This document shows, piece after piece, positions 23,871 to 34,532 of a DNA stretch of 64,000 nt; position 1 is the stretch's first letter; every line of letters starts with the position of its first letter. Source of the stretch: Streptomyces natalensis ATCC 27448 (GTDB lineage Bacteria; Actinomycetota; Actinomycetes; Streptomycetales; Streptomycetaceae); assembly GCF_000935125.1 (NCBI RefSeq), contig NZ_JRKI01000063.1, positions 62,001 through 126,000 of the forward strand, given 5' to 3'. The notes under the pieces are model-generated. The model did not search any database. It saw nothing but the letters and a program-made list of their open reading frames with translations, and had not been told where the DNA came from. A program made the position numbers and the translations under genes.

Positions 23871-24230
23871 GTGAACGCTTATGCGCCCCTCCTCGTACTG
23901 GGAGCCCTCGGGGCAGGCTTTGCGATCTTCTCGGTCGTGATGGCCACGCTCGTCGGACCCAGGCGCTACAACCGGGCGAAGCTTGAGGCGTACGAATGCG
24001 GAATCGAGCCGACCCCGCAGCCGTCCGGCGGCGGTCGCTTTCCGATCAAGTACTACCTGACGGCGATGCTCTTCATCGTCTTCGATATCGAGATCGTCTT
24101 CCTCTACCCCTGGGCCGTCACCTTCGACGCCCTCGGGATCTTCGGGCTCGTCGAGATGCTCCTCTTCGCGCTCACCGTCTTCGTCGCCTACGCCTATGTC
24201 TGGCGCCGTGGCGGCCTGGAATGGGACTAG
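23871..24230 (+). CDS. nuoA: NADH-quinone oxidoreductase subunit A
   Basis: First gene of a complete 14-gene complex I operon. The 119-residue membrane protein has three helices and the conserved loop KLEAYECGIEPTPQPSGG, followed by PIKYYLTAMLFIVFDIEIVFLYPWA. It lies at the junction of the membrane arm and the peripheral arm near the quinone channel. GTG 23871 is preceded by GGGAGCGAGGA. Expression is probably controlled by Rex through the site upstream. Confidence 0.97.
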   Translation: MNAYAPLLVLGALGAGFAIFSVVMATLVGPRRYNRAKLEAYECGIEPTPQPSGGGRFPIKYYLTAMLFIVFDIEIVFLYPWAVTFDALGIFGLVEMLLFALTVFVAYAYVWRRGGLEWD

Positions 24231-24239
24231 GGGTCACCC

Positions 24240-24808
<569 letters not shown>

Positions 24809-24812
<4 letters not shown>

Positions 24813-25570
24813 GTGACCCGAAGAACCCCGAGCGCGACCAGGCCGACCACAACGGCGCTGTCCCGGTCCAGCGTGACGACACCGGCGAGGTGATCGGCAC
24901 CCGCCGCGGCATGTTCGGCGCCAACAACGGCGGCGACACCTCCGGTTACGGCGGCCTGGTGCGCACCGTACGGCTGCCCGGGGCGAGCACCCGGCCCTAC
25001 GGGGGACCGCGCGGCGCCGCGGAAGGCTACGGCGAGTTCGACGAGATCGCCGACGAGCTGGCGGGCGCCCTCGACGAGCAGGGCCTGGTGCCCGAGAACG
25101 TCATCGCCAAAACCGTCGTGGACCGCGCGGAGCTGACCTTCCACATCGAGCGGGAGTACCTGCCGGCGGTCGCCAGGATCCTGCGCGACGACCCGGCGCT
25201 GCGCTTCGAGCTGTGTACGGGCGTGAGCGGGGTGCACTACCCCGAGGACACGGGCCGCGAGCTGCACGCCGTCTACCACCTGCGCTCGATCACCCACAAC
25301 CGGCTCGTCCGGCTGGAGGTCTCCGCCCCCGACGCCGACCCGCACGTGCCCTCGCTCGTGAGCGTCTATCCGACCAATGACTGGCACGAGCGCGAGACCT
25401 ACGACTTCTTCGGTCTCGTCTTCGACGGCCATCCCGCGCTGACGCGGATCATGATGCCCGACGACTGGCAGGGCTTCCCGCAGCGCAAGGACTACCCGCT
25501 CGGCGGCATCCCCGTCGAGTACAAGGGCGCCCAGATCCCGGCTCCGGACCAGCGGAGGTCGTACAGCTGA
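24809..25570 (+). CDS. nuoC: NADH-quinone oxidoreductase subunit C
   Basis: The 30-kDa-type subunit of the peripheral arm, 253 residues. Residues 1-75 are a polar actinobacterial extension. The conserved core includes the C-terminal signature ERETYDFFGLVFDGHPALTRIMMPDDW. It is separate from nuoD, unlike the fused NuoCD of Escherichia coli. The GTG start overlaps the nuoB stop (GTGA), and its stop overlaps the nuoD start. Confidence 0.96.
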
Positions 25571-26892
25571 TGACCACCCCACCCCTAACCCCCCGCGACA
25601 CCACCGAGGGCGCGGTCTACACCGTCACCGGCGGCGACTGGGACGAGGTCGCCGCGCGGGCGATGAAGTCCGACGACGAGCGGATCATCGTCAACATGGG
25701 GCCGCAGCACCCCTCCACCCACGGCGTGCTCCGGCTGATCCTGGAGATCGACGGCGAGACCGTCACCGAGGCCCGCTGCGGTATCGGCTATCTGCACACC
25801 GGCATCGAGAAGAACCTCGAATACCGGACCTGGACGCAGGGCACCACCTTCGTCACGCGGATGGATTACCTCACCCCGTTCTTCAACGAGACCGCCTACT
25901 GCCTGGCCGTCGAGAAGCTGCTCGGCATCACCGACCGGATCCCCGACCGGGCCTCGGTCATCCGCGTGATGCTGATGGAGCTCAACCGGCTCTCCTCCCA
26001 CCTCGTCGCCATCGCCACCGGCGGGATGGAACTGGGCGCCACCACGATCATGATCTACGGCTTCCGCGACCGGGAACTGATCCTCGACCTCTACGAGCTG
26101 ATCACCGGCCTGCGCATGAACCACGCCTACATCCGGCCCGGCGGTCTGGCCCAGGACCTGCCCCCGGGCGCCGTCGACCAGGTGCGCGCCTTCGTCAAGA
26201 AGATGCGCAAGAACCTCCCCGAGTACGACAAGCTCGCCACCGGCAACCCGGTCTTCAAGGGCCGCATGGAGGGCATCGGCTATCTCGACCTGGCCGGCGC
26301 TCTGGCCACCGGCGCCACCGGCCCCATCGTGCGCTCCGCCGGGCTCCCCCACGACCTGCGCACATCGCAGCCGTACTGCGGATACGAGACCTACGAGTTC
26401 GAGGTGCCCACCGCCGACACCTGCGACGCCTACGGCCGGTTCCTGATCCGGCTGGAGGAGATGCGCCAGTCGCTGCGGATCGTCGAGCAGTGCCTGGACC
26501 GGCTCGCACCGGGCCCGGTCATGGTCGAGGACAAGAAGATCGCCTGGCCCGCACAGCTGGCCCTGGGCCCCGACGGCCTCGGCAACTCCCTCGACCACAT
26601 CAAGAAGATCATGGGCACCTCGATGGAGGCCCTGATCCACCACTTCAAGCTGGTGACGGAGGGCTTCCGCGTCCCGCCCGGCCAGGCGTACTGCGCCGTG
26701 GAATCCCCCAAGGGCGAACTGGGCGTCCATGTGGTCAGCGACGGCGGCACCCGCCCCTACCGCGTGCACTTCCGCGATCCGTCCTTCACCAATCTCCAGG
26801 CCATGGCGGCGATGTGCGAAGGCGGCCAGGTCGCCGACGTCATCGTCGCCGTCGCGTCCATCGACCCCGTGATGGGAGGCGTCGACCGGTGA
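25570..26892 (+). CDS. nuoD: NADH-quinone oxidoreductase subunit D
   Basis: The 49-kDa-type subunit, 440 residues, lines the quinone site together with NuoB. Recognisable segments are NMGPQHPSTHGVLRLI near residue 42, GYLHTGIEKNLEYR near 75, MDYLTPFFNE near 97, and the C-terminal DPVMGGVDR. It starts in a TGATG overlap with nuoC. Confidence 0.97.
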   Translation: MTTPPLTPRDTTEGAVYTVTGGDWDEVAARAMKSDDERIIVNMGPQHPSTHGVLRLILEIDGETVTEARCGIGYLHTGIEKNLEYRTWTQGTTFVTRMDYLTPFFNETAYCLAVEKLLGITDRIPDRASVIRVMLMELNRLSSHLVAIATGGMELGATTIMIYGFRDRELILDLYELITGLRMNHAYIRPGGLAQDLPPGAVDQVRAFVKKMRKNLPEYDKLATGNPVFKGRMEGIGYLDLAGALATGATGPIVRSAGLPHDLRTSQPYCGYETYEFEVPTADTCDAYGRFLIRLEEMRQSLRIVEQCLDRLAPGPVMVEDKKIAWPAQLALGPDGLGNSLDHIKKIMGTSMEALIHHFKLVTEGFRVPPGQAYCAVESPKGELGVHVVSDGGTRPYRVHFRDPSFTNLQAMAAMCEGGQVADVIVAVASIDPVMGGVDR

Positions 26893-27815
26893 ACGACGTC
26901 CAGCTGGGCATGCCCCAACTCCCCGCTCCCGACTACCCCGCCGAGGTACGGGCCCGGCTGGAGGCGGACGCCGAGGAGGTGATCGCCCGCTACCCCGGCC
27001 CGCGGTCCGCGCTGCTGCCGCTGCTGCACCTCGTCCAGGCCGAGGAGGGGCACATCACCCGCACCGGCATCCGCTTCTGCGCCGAGCAGCTCGACCTGAC
27101 CACGGCCGAGGTCACCGCCGTCTCGACCTTCTACTCCATGTACCGCCGCGACGACGGCGGCGACTACCAGGTCGGGGTGTGCACCAACACGCTGTGCGCG
27201 GTGATGGGCGGCGACGCCATCTTCGACGAGCTCAAGCGGCACCTCGGTGTCGAGAACGGCGGGACCACCGAGGACGGCGCCGTCACCCTCGAACACATCG
27301 AGTGCAACGCCGCCTGCGACTTCGCTCCCGTCGTGATGGTCAACTGGGAGTTCTTCGACAACCAGACGCCGGAGACCGCCAAGCGTCTGGTCGACGACCT
27401 GCGGGCCGGGCGCACCGTCGCACCCACCCGCGGCGCCCCGCTGTGCACCTTCAAGGAGACGTCCCGGATCCTGGCGGGCTTCCCCGACGCACGCCCGGGC
27501 GCCGTCGAAGCCACCGGCGGTGCGGGCGAGGCCTCGCTCGTCGGACTGCGCCTGGCCAGGGGCGAAGGCGCCCCGGGGCGCGGCACCGACCACGTCATCG
27601 CCCCGCGCACCCCGGCCACCGGCGCCACCGACGAGGCCGGCCCCTCTCCCGCCACCGCCCCAGATGGAGGGGCTACGCCCCACAGCAACTATGGCGGCCA
27701 CCCCGACGAACCGCCGCCCTCGGGGCACCCCAGCTCGCATGACGCGCCGCAGCAGACCGCGGCCTCCGACCCCGAGCACCCCGCCGGACCGAACGCCGAT
27801 GAGGAGGGGGAGTGA
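26889..27815 (+). CDS. nuoE: NADH-quinone oxidoreductase subunit E
   Basis: The 24-kDa-type subunit with cluster N1a. Ligands are seen in VCTNTLCAV and HIECNAACDFAP. The product has 308 residues, far longer than the 160-250 of most NuoE proteins: after about residue 200 there is a Gly/Ala/Pro/Ser-rich tail that looks disordered (ATGATDEAGPSPATAP and onward). GTG 26889 overlaps the nuoD stop by four bases. Confidence 0.95.
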   Translation: MNDVQLGMPQLPAPDYPAEVRARLEADAEEVIARYPGPRSALLPLLHLVQAEEGHITRTGIRFCAEQLDLTTAEVTAVSTFYSMYRRDDGGDYQVGVCTNTLCAVMGGDAIFDELKRHLGVENGGTTEDGAVTLEHIECNAACDFAPVVMVNWEFFDNQTPETAKRLVDDLRAGRTVAPTRGAPLCTFKETSRILAGFPDARPGAVEATGGAGEASLVGLRLARGEGAPGRGTDHVIAPRTPATGATDEAGPSPATAPDGGATPHSNYGGHPDEPPPSGHPSSHDAPQQTAASDPEHPAGPNADEEGE

Positions 27816-29188
27816 TGACCGTGGCCGCCGAATACGGGGGCACCCGGCCCGAGGCCGGGAGCGACCCCGAAAAGCTCCTCGTGCCCGTCCTGTCCGCGTT
27901 CTGGGACGAGCCGGAATCCTGGACGCTGGAGACCTACCGCCGCCACGACGGCTACGCGGGCCTGCGCAAGGCGCTGGCCATGCCGCCCGACGACGTCATC
28001 GCCTACGTCAAGGACTCCGGCCTGCGCGGCCGCGGCGGCGCAGGCTTCCCCACCGGCATGAAATGGCAGTTCATCCCGCAGGGCGACGGCAAACCGCACT
28101 ATCTCGTTGTCAACGCCGACGAATCGGAGCCCGGGACCTGCAAGGACATCCCGCTCCTCTTCGCGAACCCGCATGCCCTCATCGAGGGGATCGTGATCGC
28201 CTGTCATGCGATCCGGTCGAACCACGCCTTCATCTATCTGCGCGGTGAGGTCGTTCCCGTACTGCGCCGGCTGCACGAGGCCGTACGGGAGGCGTATGCG
28301 GCGGGCTTCCTCGGAAAGGACATCCTCGGCTCGGGACTCGAGGTGGATGTGATCGTGCACGCGGGCGCCGGCGCGTACATCTGCGGTGAGGAAACCGCGC
28401 TGCTGGATTCCCTGGAAGGCCGTCGCGGACAGCCCCGGCTGCGTCCTCCTTTCCCGGCGGTGGCGGGCCTCTACGCCTGCCCCACTGTCGTGAACAACGT
28501 CGAATCCATCGCGTCGGTTCCCGCGATCCTGAACAAAGGGAAAGAGTGGTTCAGGTCGATGGGCAGCGAGAAGTCCCCGGGCTTCACGCTCTACTCGCTC
28601 AGCGGCCATGTCGCCAACCCCGGCCAGTACGAAGCCCCGTTGGGCATCACCCTGCGCCAGCTGCTGGACATGAGCGGCGGCATGCGCCCAGGACACCGGC
28701 TGAAGTTCTGGACGCCGGGCGGCTCGTCCACGCCGATGTTCACCGACGCCCACCTCGACGTACCGCTGGACTACGAGGGCGTGGGCGAGGCCGGCTCGAT
28801 GCTCGGCACCAAGGCGCTCCAGTGCTTCGACGAGACCACCTGCGTCGTGCGCGCCGTCACCCGCTGGACCGAGTTCTACGCCCACGAGTCCTGCGGCAAG
28901 TGCACGCCCTGCCGCGAAGGCACCTACTGGCTGGTGCAGCTGCTGCGCGACATCGAGGCCGGCAAGGGCCGGATGGCGGACCTCGACAAGATCGACGACA
29001 TCGCCGACAACATCAACGGCAAGTCCTTCTGCGCCCTCGGCGACGGTGCCGCCTCGCCGATCTTCTCCTCGCTGAAGTACTTCCGCGAGGAGTACGAGCA
29101 GCACATCACCGGCAAGGGCTGCCCCTTCGACCCCGCCAAGTCGACCCTGTGGGCCGACAACGACGCTCACCTGGGGGTGAATGCATGA
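27815..29188 (+). CDS. nuoF: NADH-quinone oxidoreductase subunit F
   Basis: The 51-kDa-type subunit that binds NADH, FMN and cluster N3. The FMN/NADH site shows GRGGAGFPTGMKW (about residues 70-82) and NADESEPGTCKD (about 101-112). The [4Fe-4S] ligands are in ESCGKCTPCREG with a fourth Cys about 40 residues later (SFCALGDG). ATG 27815 is chosen over the adjacent GTG 27812 because it is better spaced from GAGGAGGGGG; both are possible. Confidence 0.96.
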   Translation: MTVAAEYGGTRPEAGSDPEKLLVPVLSAFWDEPESWTLETYRRHDGYAGLRKALAMPPDDVIAYVKDSGLRGRGGAGFPTGMKWQFIPQGDGKPHYLVVNADESEPGTCKDIPLLFANPHALIEGIVIACHAIRSNHAFIYLRGEVVPVLRRLHEAVREAYAAGFLGKDILGSGLEVDVIVHAGAGAYICGEETALLDSLEGRRGQPRLRPPFPAVAGLYACPTVVNNVESIASVPAILNKGKEWFRSMGSEKSPGFTLYSLSGHVANPGQYEAPLGITLRQLLDMSGGMRPGHRLKFWTPGGSSTPMFTDAHLDVPLDYEGVGEAGSMLGTKALQCFDETTCVVRAVTRWTEFYAHESCGKCTPCREGTYWLVQLLRDIEAGKGRMADLDKIDDIADNINGKSFCALGDGAASPIFSSLKYFREEYEQHITGKGCPFDPAKSTLWADNDAHLGVNA

Positions 29189-31686
29189 CCGTCACAACCA
29201 CGGGGGCGAACAGCGGCTCCACGGCCCTCCCGCCCGAGGACCTCGTCACCCTGACGATCGACGGCATCGAGATCTCCGTCCCCAAGGGGACGCTGGTCAT
29301 CCGCGCCGCCGAACTCCTCGGCATCGAGATCCCGCGTTTTTGCGACCATCCGCTGCTGGATCCGGCCGGCGCCTGCCGCCAGTGCATCGTCGAGGTCGAG
29401 GGCCAGCGCAAACCGATGGCCTCGTGCACCATCACCTGCACCGACGGCATGGTCGTCAAAACGCAGCTGACCTCCCCGGTGGCCGAGAAGGCGCAGCGCG
29501 GCGTGATGGAGCTGCTGCTGATCAACCACCCGCTGGACTGCCCGGTCTGCGACAAGGGCGGCGAGTGTCCGCTCCAGAACCAGGCGATGCAGGTCGGCGA
29601 CCCGGAGTCGCGCTTCGAGGGCCGCAAACGCACCTTCGCCAAACCGGTGCCGATCTCCGCCCAGGTGCTGCTGGACCGCGAGCGGTGCGTGCTGTGCGCG
29701 CGCTGCACCCGCTTCAGCAACCAGATCGCCGGCGACCCGATGATCGAGCTGGTCGAGCGCGGCGCCCTCCAGCAGGTCGGCACCGGCGAGGGCGACCCCT
29801 TCGAGTCGTACTTCTCTGGCAACACCATCCAGATCTGCCCGGTCGGCGCGCTCACCTCGGCCGCGTACCGCTTCCGCTCCCGCCCCTTCGACCTGGTCTC
29901 CTCGCCGTCGGTGTGCGAGCACTGCGCGGGCGGCTGCGCGACCCGTACGGACCACCGGCGCGGCAAGGTCCTGCGGCGGCTGGCCGCCAACGACCCCGAG
30001 GTCAACGAGGAGTGGATCTGCGACAAGGGGAGGTTTGCCTTCCGCTACGCGCAGCAGAGGGACCGGCTGGAGCACCCGTTGGTACGCAACCGGGAGTCCG
30101 GCGAACTGGAACCGGCGAGCTGGCCGGACGCCCTGGAGGCCGCGGCCCGGGGGCTGTCCGCCGCCAGGGGCCGCACCGGCGTCCTGACCGGCGGCCGGCT
30201 GACCGTCGAGGACGCCTACGCCTACGCCAAGTTCGCCCGGGTCGCGCTGGACACGAACGACATCGACTTCCGGGCACGGGTGCACAGCGCCGAGGAGGCC
30301 GACTTCCTGGCGGCCCGGGTCGCCGGCCGGGGCCGGGATCTCGGGGGCGGGGGCCTCACGTACACCGCCCTGGAGGAGGCACCGGCCGTCCTCCTGGCCG
30401 GTATCGAGGCCGAGGAGGAGGCTCCCGGCGTCTTCCTGCGGCTGCGCAAGGCGCACCGCAGGAGCGGTCAGCACACCTACGGGCTGGCGCCGTACGCCTC
30501 GCGCGGCCTGATCAAGGCGGGCGGCACGCTGCTCCCGGCGGCACCCGGCACCGAGACCGAATGGCTCGACGCGCTGGCCGGCGGCGTCGGACTGGAGGGC
30601 GAGGGAGGCGCGGCCGCCGAGGTGCTGCGCCAAGACGGTGCGGTGATCGTCGTCGGCGAGCGGCTGGCCGCGGTGCCCGGCGCTCTGACCGCCGCGGTCC
30701 GCGCGGCCACCGCCACCGGCGCCCGCCTGGTGTGGATCCCGCGGCGGGCCGGTGAGCGCGGCGCCCTGGAAGCGGGCGCGCTGCCGGGGCTGCTGCCCGG
30801 CGGCCGTCCGGCCACCGACCCCCGGGCCCGCGACGAGGTCGCCGCCGCCTGGGGCGTGGCCGAACTCCCGCACCGCCACGGCCGCGACACCGGCCAGATC
30901 ATCGAGGCCGCGGCCACCGGAGAGCTGAGCGCGCTCCTGGTGGCGGGCGTCGAGGTCGCCGACCTGCCCGACCCGGCCCGCGCGCTGACCGCCCTGGACG
31001 AGGTCGGCTTCCTGGTCAGCCTGGAACTGCGGCCCTCACAGGTCACCGAACGGGCCGATGTGGTCCTCCCGGTGGCGGCCGTGGTCGAGAAGGCCGGCAC
31101 GTTCCTCAACTGGGAGGGCCGGGCCCGGCCGTTCGAGGCCGCGCTCAAACCCGACCAGATGACCCGGCGCCATCTGCTGCCGGACGCCCGGGTGCTGCAC
31201 ATGCTCGCGGACGCTCTCGACGTCCGTCTGACGCTCCCGGACGTCCACGCCGTACGCCGCGAGATGGACCGGCTCGGCGGCTGGGACGGCCCGTACGCCG
31301 GGGAGCCCGTGGAGAGCGGGCGCCCGCTGCCCCGCCCCGACACCGGCGAGGCCGTACTGGCCGGGCACCACCTCCTCCTGGACCAGGGCCTGCTCCAGGA
31401 GGGCGACGAGGCGCTGGCCGGCACCCGGCACGCCGCGCTCGCCCGGATGTCGCCGGCCACCGCCGAGGAGACCGGCGTCAAGGACGGCGATCTGCTGGCC
31501 GTGACGGGACCGGCGGGCTCGGTGCGGCTGCCGCTGCGGGTGACGCCGATGCCCGACCGGGTGGTGTGGCTGCCGCTGAATTCCGTCGGCGGCGGCGTCG
31601 CCGCCGACACCGGGGCGCTCCCCGGTGAGCTGGTGAAGGTCTCCGCCGCATCCGGAACGACGGAGCCCGCCGAGGAGGAGGTCTGA
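29185..31686 (+). CDS. nuoG: NADH-quinone oxidoreductase subunit G
   Basis: The 75-kDa-type subunit, 833 residues. The N-terminal ferredoxin-like domain has the N1b ligands (PRFCDHPLLDPAGACRQCIVE and a later Cys). Further cysteine sets follow in LDCPVCDKGGECPLQN, CVLCARCTRF and ICPVGALTS, and a fourth set in CEHCAGGCATRTD matches the extra cluster N7 found in some bacteria. The second half is molybdopterin-oxidoreductase-like without a cofactor role. The ATG overlaps the nuoF stop (ATGA). Confidence 0.96.
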   Translation: MTVTTTGANSGSTALPPEDLVTLTIDGIEISVPKGTLVIRAAELLGIEIPRFCDHPLLDPAGACRQCIVEVEGQRKPMASCTITCTDGMVVKTQLTSPVAEKAQRGVMELLLINHPLDCPVCDKGGECPLQNQAMQVGDPESRFEGRKRTFAKPVPISAQVLLDRERCVLCARCTRFSNQIAGDPMIELVERGALQQVGTGEGDPFESYFSGNTIQICPVGALTSAAYRFRSRPFDLVSSPSVCEHCAGGCATRTDHRRGKVLRRLAANDPEVNEEWICDKGRFAFRYAQQRDRLEHPLVRNRESGELEPASWPDALEAAARGLSAARGRTGVLTGGRLTVEDAYAYAKFARVALDTNDIDFRARVHSAEEADFLAARVAGRGRDLGGGGLTYTALEEAPAVLLAGIEAEEEAPGVFLRLRKAHRRSGQHTYGLAPYASRGLIKAGGTLLPAAPGTETEWLDALAGGVGLEGEGGAAAEVLRQDGAVIVVGERLAAVPGALTAAVRAATATGARLVWIPRRAGERGALEAGALPGLLPGGRPATDPRARDEVAAAWGVAELPHRHGRDTGQIIEAAATGELSALLVAGVEVADLPDPARALTALDEVGFLVSLELRPSQVTERADVVLPVAAVVEKAGTFLNWEGRARPFEAALKPDQMTRRHLLPDARVLHMLADALDVRLTLPDVHAVRREMDRLGGWDGPYAGEPVESGRPLPRPDTGEAVLAGHHLLLDQGLLQEGDEALAGTRHAALARMSPATAEETGVKDGDLLAVTGPAGSVRLPLRVTPMPDRVVWLPLNSVGGGVAADTGALPGELVKVSAASGTTEPAEEEV

Positions 31687-33086
31687 TGCAGCGGCTCGAC
31701 CAACTGACCGCCGCAGGAACGGCGCTGGCGCAGGAAGACCTGTCGATGTTCGGCCGCGATCCCTGGTGGCTGGTCGTCATCAAAGCGGTCTTCTGTTTCG
31801 CGTTCCTCATGCTGACCGTGCTGTTCTCCATCGTCTGGGAACGCAAGGTCGTCGCCTGGATGCAGCTGCGCATCGGCCCCAACCGGCACGGCCCCTGGGG
31901 CATGCTCCAGTCCCTGGCCGACGGCATCAAGCTGATGCTCAAGGAGGACCTGGTCGTGCGGCGCGCCGACAAGGCCGTCTACGTCCTCGCGCCGATCGTC
32001 GCGGCCATCCCGGCCTTCATGGCGATCGCGGTGATCCCCTTCGGCCCGGCCGACAACGAGGTCTCCATCTTCGGTGTCCGCACCCCGATGCAGCTCACCG
32101 ACCTGCCCATCGGCATCCTCTACGTCCTGGCGACCGCCTCCGTCGGCATCTACGGCATCGTGCTGGCCGGCTGGTCCTCCGGCTCGACCTATCCGTTGCT
32201 CGGCGGGCTGCGCTCCTGCGCCCAGATGATCTCGTACGAGATCGCGATGGGCGCCGCCTTCGCCTCGGTCTTCCTCTACTCCGGGTCGATGTCGACGTCG
32301 ACGATCGTGGAGTCGCAGCAGAGCAGGTGGTACGTCCTGCTGCTGCCGGTGTCGTTCCTCATCTACATCGCGACGATGGTGGGCGAGACCAACCGCGCAC
32401 CGTTCGACATGCCCGAGTCCGAGGGCGACCTCGTCGGCGGCTTCAACACCGAGTACTCGTCCATCAAGTTCGCGATGTTCATGCTCGCCGAGTACGTGAA
32501 CATGGTGACGGTCTCGGCGGTGGCGACCACGCTCTTCCTGGGCGGCTGGCGGGCCCCGTACCCGATCTCCTCCTTCTGGGCGGGCGCGAACCACGGCTGG
32601 TGGCCGATGCTCTGGTTCACGATCAAGGTCCAGCTGCTGCTGTTCTTCTTCATCTGGCTGCGCGGCACGCTCCCGCGGGTGCGCTACGACCAGTTGATGA
32701 AGCTGGGCTGGAAGGTCCTCATCCCGGTCTCGCTGGTCTGGCTGCTGCTGGTCGCCACCGTCCGGGCGCTGAAGAACGAGGGCTACCAGTTCCAGCAGAT
32801 CGTGCTCTACGTCGCCGGAGGCGCCCTCACCCTGCTGTTGATCTCGCTGCTCGTGGACTTCTTCCGGCGCGGCGAGCCGGTGGAGGAGCCGGACGGGGAC
32901 GGGGAGTTCGACCCGATGGCCGGCGGATTCCCCGTACCGCCGCTGCCCGGACAGAGCCTGCCGCCGGTGCCGCGCAGGCGGCCGCGCTGGGGCCCGGAGT
33001 CCGAGCGGGAGTTGATTGTCAGTGGCGGGGTGGACACTGTCCGTGACGGAAATGGGATCGACGGAAAGGGGGGCGACGGTGCCTGA
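31686..33086 (+). CDS. nuoH: NADH-quinone oxidoreductase subunit H
   Basis: The membrane subunit at the quinone entry site, 466 residues with about eight helices. Conserved loops include ERKVVAWMQLRIGPNRHGPWG, GWSSGSTYPLLGGLRSCAQMISYE and ETNRAPFDMPESEGDLVGGFNTEY. The C-terminal 70 residues form a hydrophilic tail (EEPDGDGEFDPMAGG, PRRRPRWGPE) not present in enteric homologues. It overlaps nuoG by one base and nuoI by eight. Confidence 0.97.
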   Translation: MQRLDQLTAAGTALAQEDLSMFGRDPWWLVVIKAVFCFAFLMLTVLFSIVWERKVVAWMQLRIGPNRHGPWGMLQSLADGIKLMLKEDLVVRRADKAVYVLAPIVAAIPAFMAIAVIPFGPADNEVSIFGVRTPMQLTDLPIGILYVLATASVGIYGIVLAGWSSGSTYPLLGGLRSCAQMISYEIAMGAAFASVFLYSGSMSTSTIVESQQSRWYVLLLPVSFLIYIATMVGETNRAPFDMPESEGDLVGGFNTEYSSIKFAMFMLAEYVNMVTVSAVATTLFLGGWRAPYPISSFWAGANHGWWPMLWFTIKVQLLLFFFIWLRGTLPRVRYDQLMKLGWKVLIPVSLVWLLLVATVRALKNEGYQFQQIVLYVAGGALTLLLISLLVDFFRRGEPVEEPDGDGEFDPMAGGFPVPPLPGQSLPPVPRRRPRWGPESERELIVSGGVDTVRDGNGIDGKGGDGA

Positions 33087-33672
33087 GTTCCAGAACCCCG
33101 TGGCCGGCTTCGGCGTGACCTTCAAGGCCATGTTCAAGAAGCGGCTGACCGAGCAGTACCCGGAGGAGAAGAAGCCGACGGCCCCGCGCTTCCACGGCCG
33201 CCATCAGCTCAACCGCCATCCGGACGGCCTGGAGAAGTGCATCGGCTGCGAGCTGTGCGCCTGGGCCTGCCCCGCGGACGCCATCTACGTCGAGGGCGCC
33301 GACAACACCGACGAGGAGCGTTACTCCCCGGGCGAGCGCTACGGCAGCGTCTACCAGATCAACTATCTGCGCTGCATTCTGTGCGGTCTGTGCGTGGAGG
33401 CCTGTCCGACCCGCGCGCTGACCATGACCAACGAGTACGAACTCGCCGACAAGACCCGCACCTCGCTCATCTACACCAAGGAAGAGCTGCTCGTCGGCCT
33501 GGAGGACACCATGGTCGACTCCCCGCATGCGATCTACCCGGGCATGACGGAGAAGGACTACTACAAGGGGCTGGTGACCGAGGCCGCGCCCGGGACGGTC
33601 CGTCAGGTCGCCGTCTCCAAGGGCGAACGGCCGGAAGGGGCCGCGACGCAGGACAAGGAGGTGCGGTCATGA
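33079..33672 (+). CDS. nuoI: NADH-quinone oxidoreductase subunit I
   Basis: The 23-kDa-type subunit, 197 residues, carries clusters N6a and N6b. The two ferredoxin motifs are CIGCELCAWACP (about residues 54-65) and CILCGLCVEACP (about 99-110). GTG 33079 lies after GGAAAGGGGGG and inside the end of nuoH. An upstream ATG at 33052 is in frame but has no ribosome-binding site. Confidence 0.96.
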   Translation: MPEFQNPVAGFGVTFKAMFKKRLTEQYPEEKKPTAPRFHGRHQLNRHPDGLEKCIGCELCAWACPADAIYVEGADNTDEERYSPGERYGSVYQINYLRCILCGLCVEACPTRALTMTNEYELADKTRTSLIYTKEELLVGLEDTMVDSPHAIYPGMTEKDYYKGLVTEAAPGTVRQVAVSKGERPEGAATQDKEVRS

Positions 33673-34532
33673 CCGTCCTCGCCGCCGCGGCCTCCACCGG
33701 CGAGGCCGTGCAGTTCTGGCTCCTGGGCATCGTCGCCGTCGCCGGCGCGCTGTGCACGATCATGCTCAGGCGCGCGGTCCACAGCGCCCTTTCCCTGGCC
33801 GGGACCATGATCGTCCTGGCGATCTTCTATCTGGCCAACGGCGCGTATTTCCTCGGCATCGTCCAGATCGTCGTCTACACCGGCGCGATCATGATGCTGT
33901 TCCTCTTCGTCGTCATGCTGGTCGGCGTCACCGCCGCGGACTCCCTCAAGGAGACGCTCAAGGGCCAGCGCTGGCTCGCCGCGGGCCTGGGCATCGGCTT
34001 CGGCGTCCTGCTCATCGCCGGTATCGGCAATGCCTCGCTCAAGCAGTTCAACGGCCTGGGGGACGCCAACGCCGGCGGCAATGTGCAGGGCCTGGCCGCG
34101 CTCATCTTCACCAAGTACGTCTTCGCCTTCGAAATCACCGGCGCGCTGCTGATCACCGCGGCCGTCGGCGCGATGGTGCTCACCCACCGCGAGCGTACGG
34201 AGCGCGCCAAGAGCCAGCGCGAACAGTCCATCGCCCGCATCAAGGAGGGCAAGCACATCCCGCCGCTGCCCGCCCCCGGTGTCTACGCCCGGCACAACGC
34301 CGTGGACATCCCGGGCCTGCTGCCCGACGGCACCCCGTCCGAGCTGACGGTCAATCCGACGCTGCGCGGGCGCGGCCAGATCCGCGATGTCTCGCGCGAA
34401 TCGCTCGCCGAGCTGAAGGCGCTGGAGCGGCGCTCCGAGAAATGGCTGGGGCGTGAGTCCGCGGACGAACCCGAACCCCCGCCGTCCGGTGGCCCGGCGC
34501 CCAAGGAGCACACGGAGGGGGCCAAGAAATGA
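33669..34532 (+). CDS. nuoJ: NADH-quinone oxidoreductase subunit J
   Basis: A membrane subunit of 287 residues. The N-terminal 170 residues are the usual five-helix core, with GIVQIVVYTGAIMMLFLFVVML. The remaining 110 residues are a charged cytoplasmic tail containing AELKALERRSEKWLG, which most bacteria lack. It overlaps nuoI by four bases. Confidence 0.96.
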   Translation: MTVLAAAASTGEAVQFWLLGIVAVAGALCTIMLRRAVHSALSLAGTMIVLAIFYLANGAYFLGIVQIVVYTGAIMMLFLFVVMLVGVTAADSLKETLKGQRWLAAGLGIGFGVLLIAGIGNASLKQFNGLGDANAGGNVQGLAALIFTKYVFAFEITGALLITAAVGAMVLTHRERTERAKSQREQSIARIKEGKHIPPLPAPGVYARHNAVDIPGLLPDGTPSELTVNPTLRGRGQIRDVSRESLAELKALERRSEKWLGRESADEPEPPPSGGPAPKEHTEGAKK

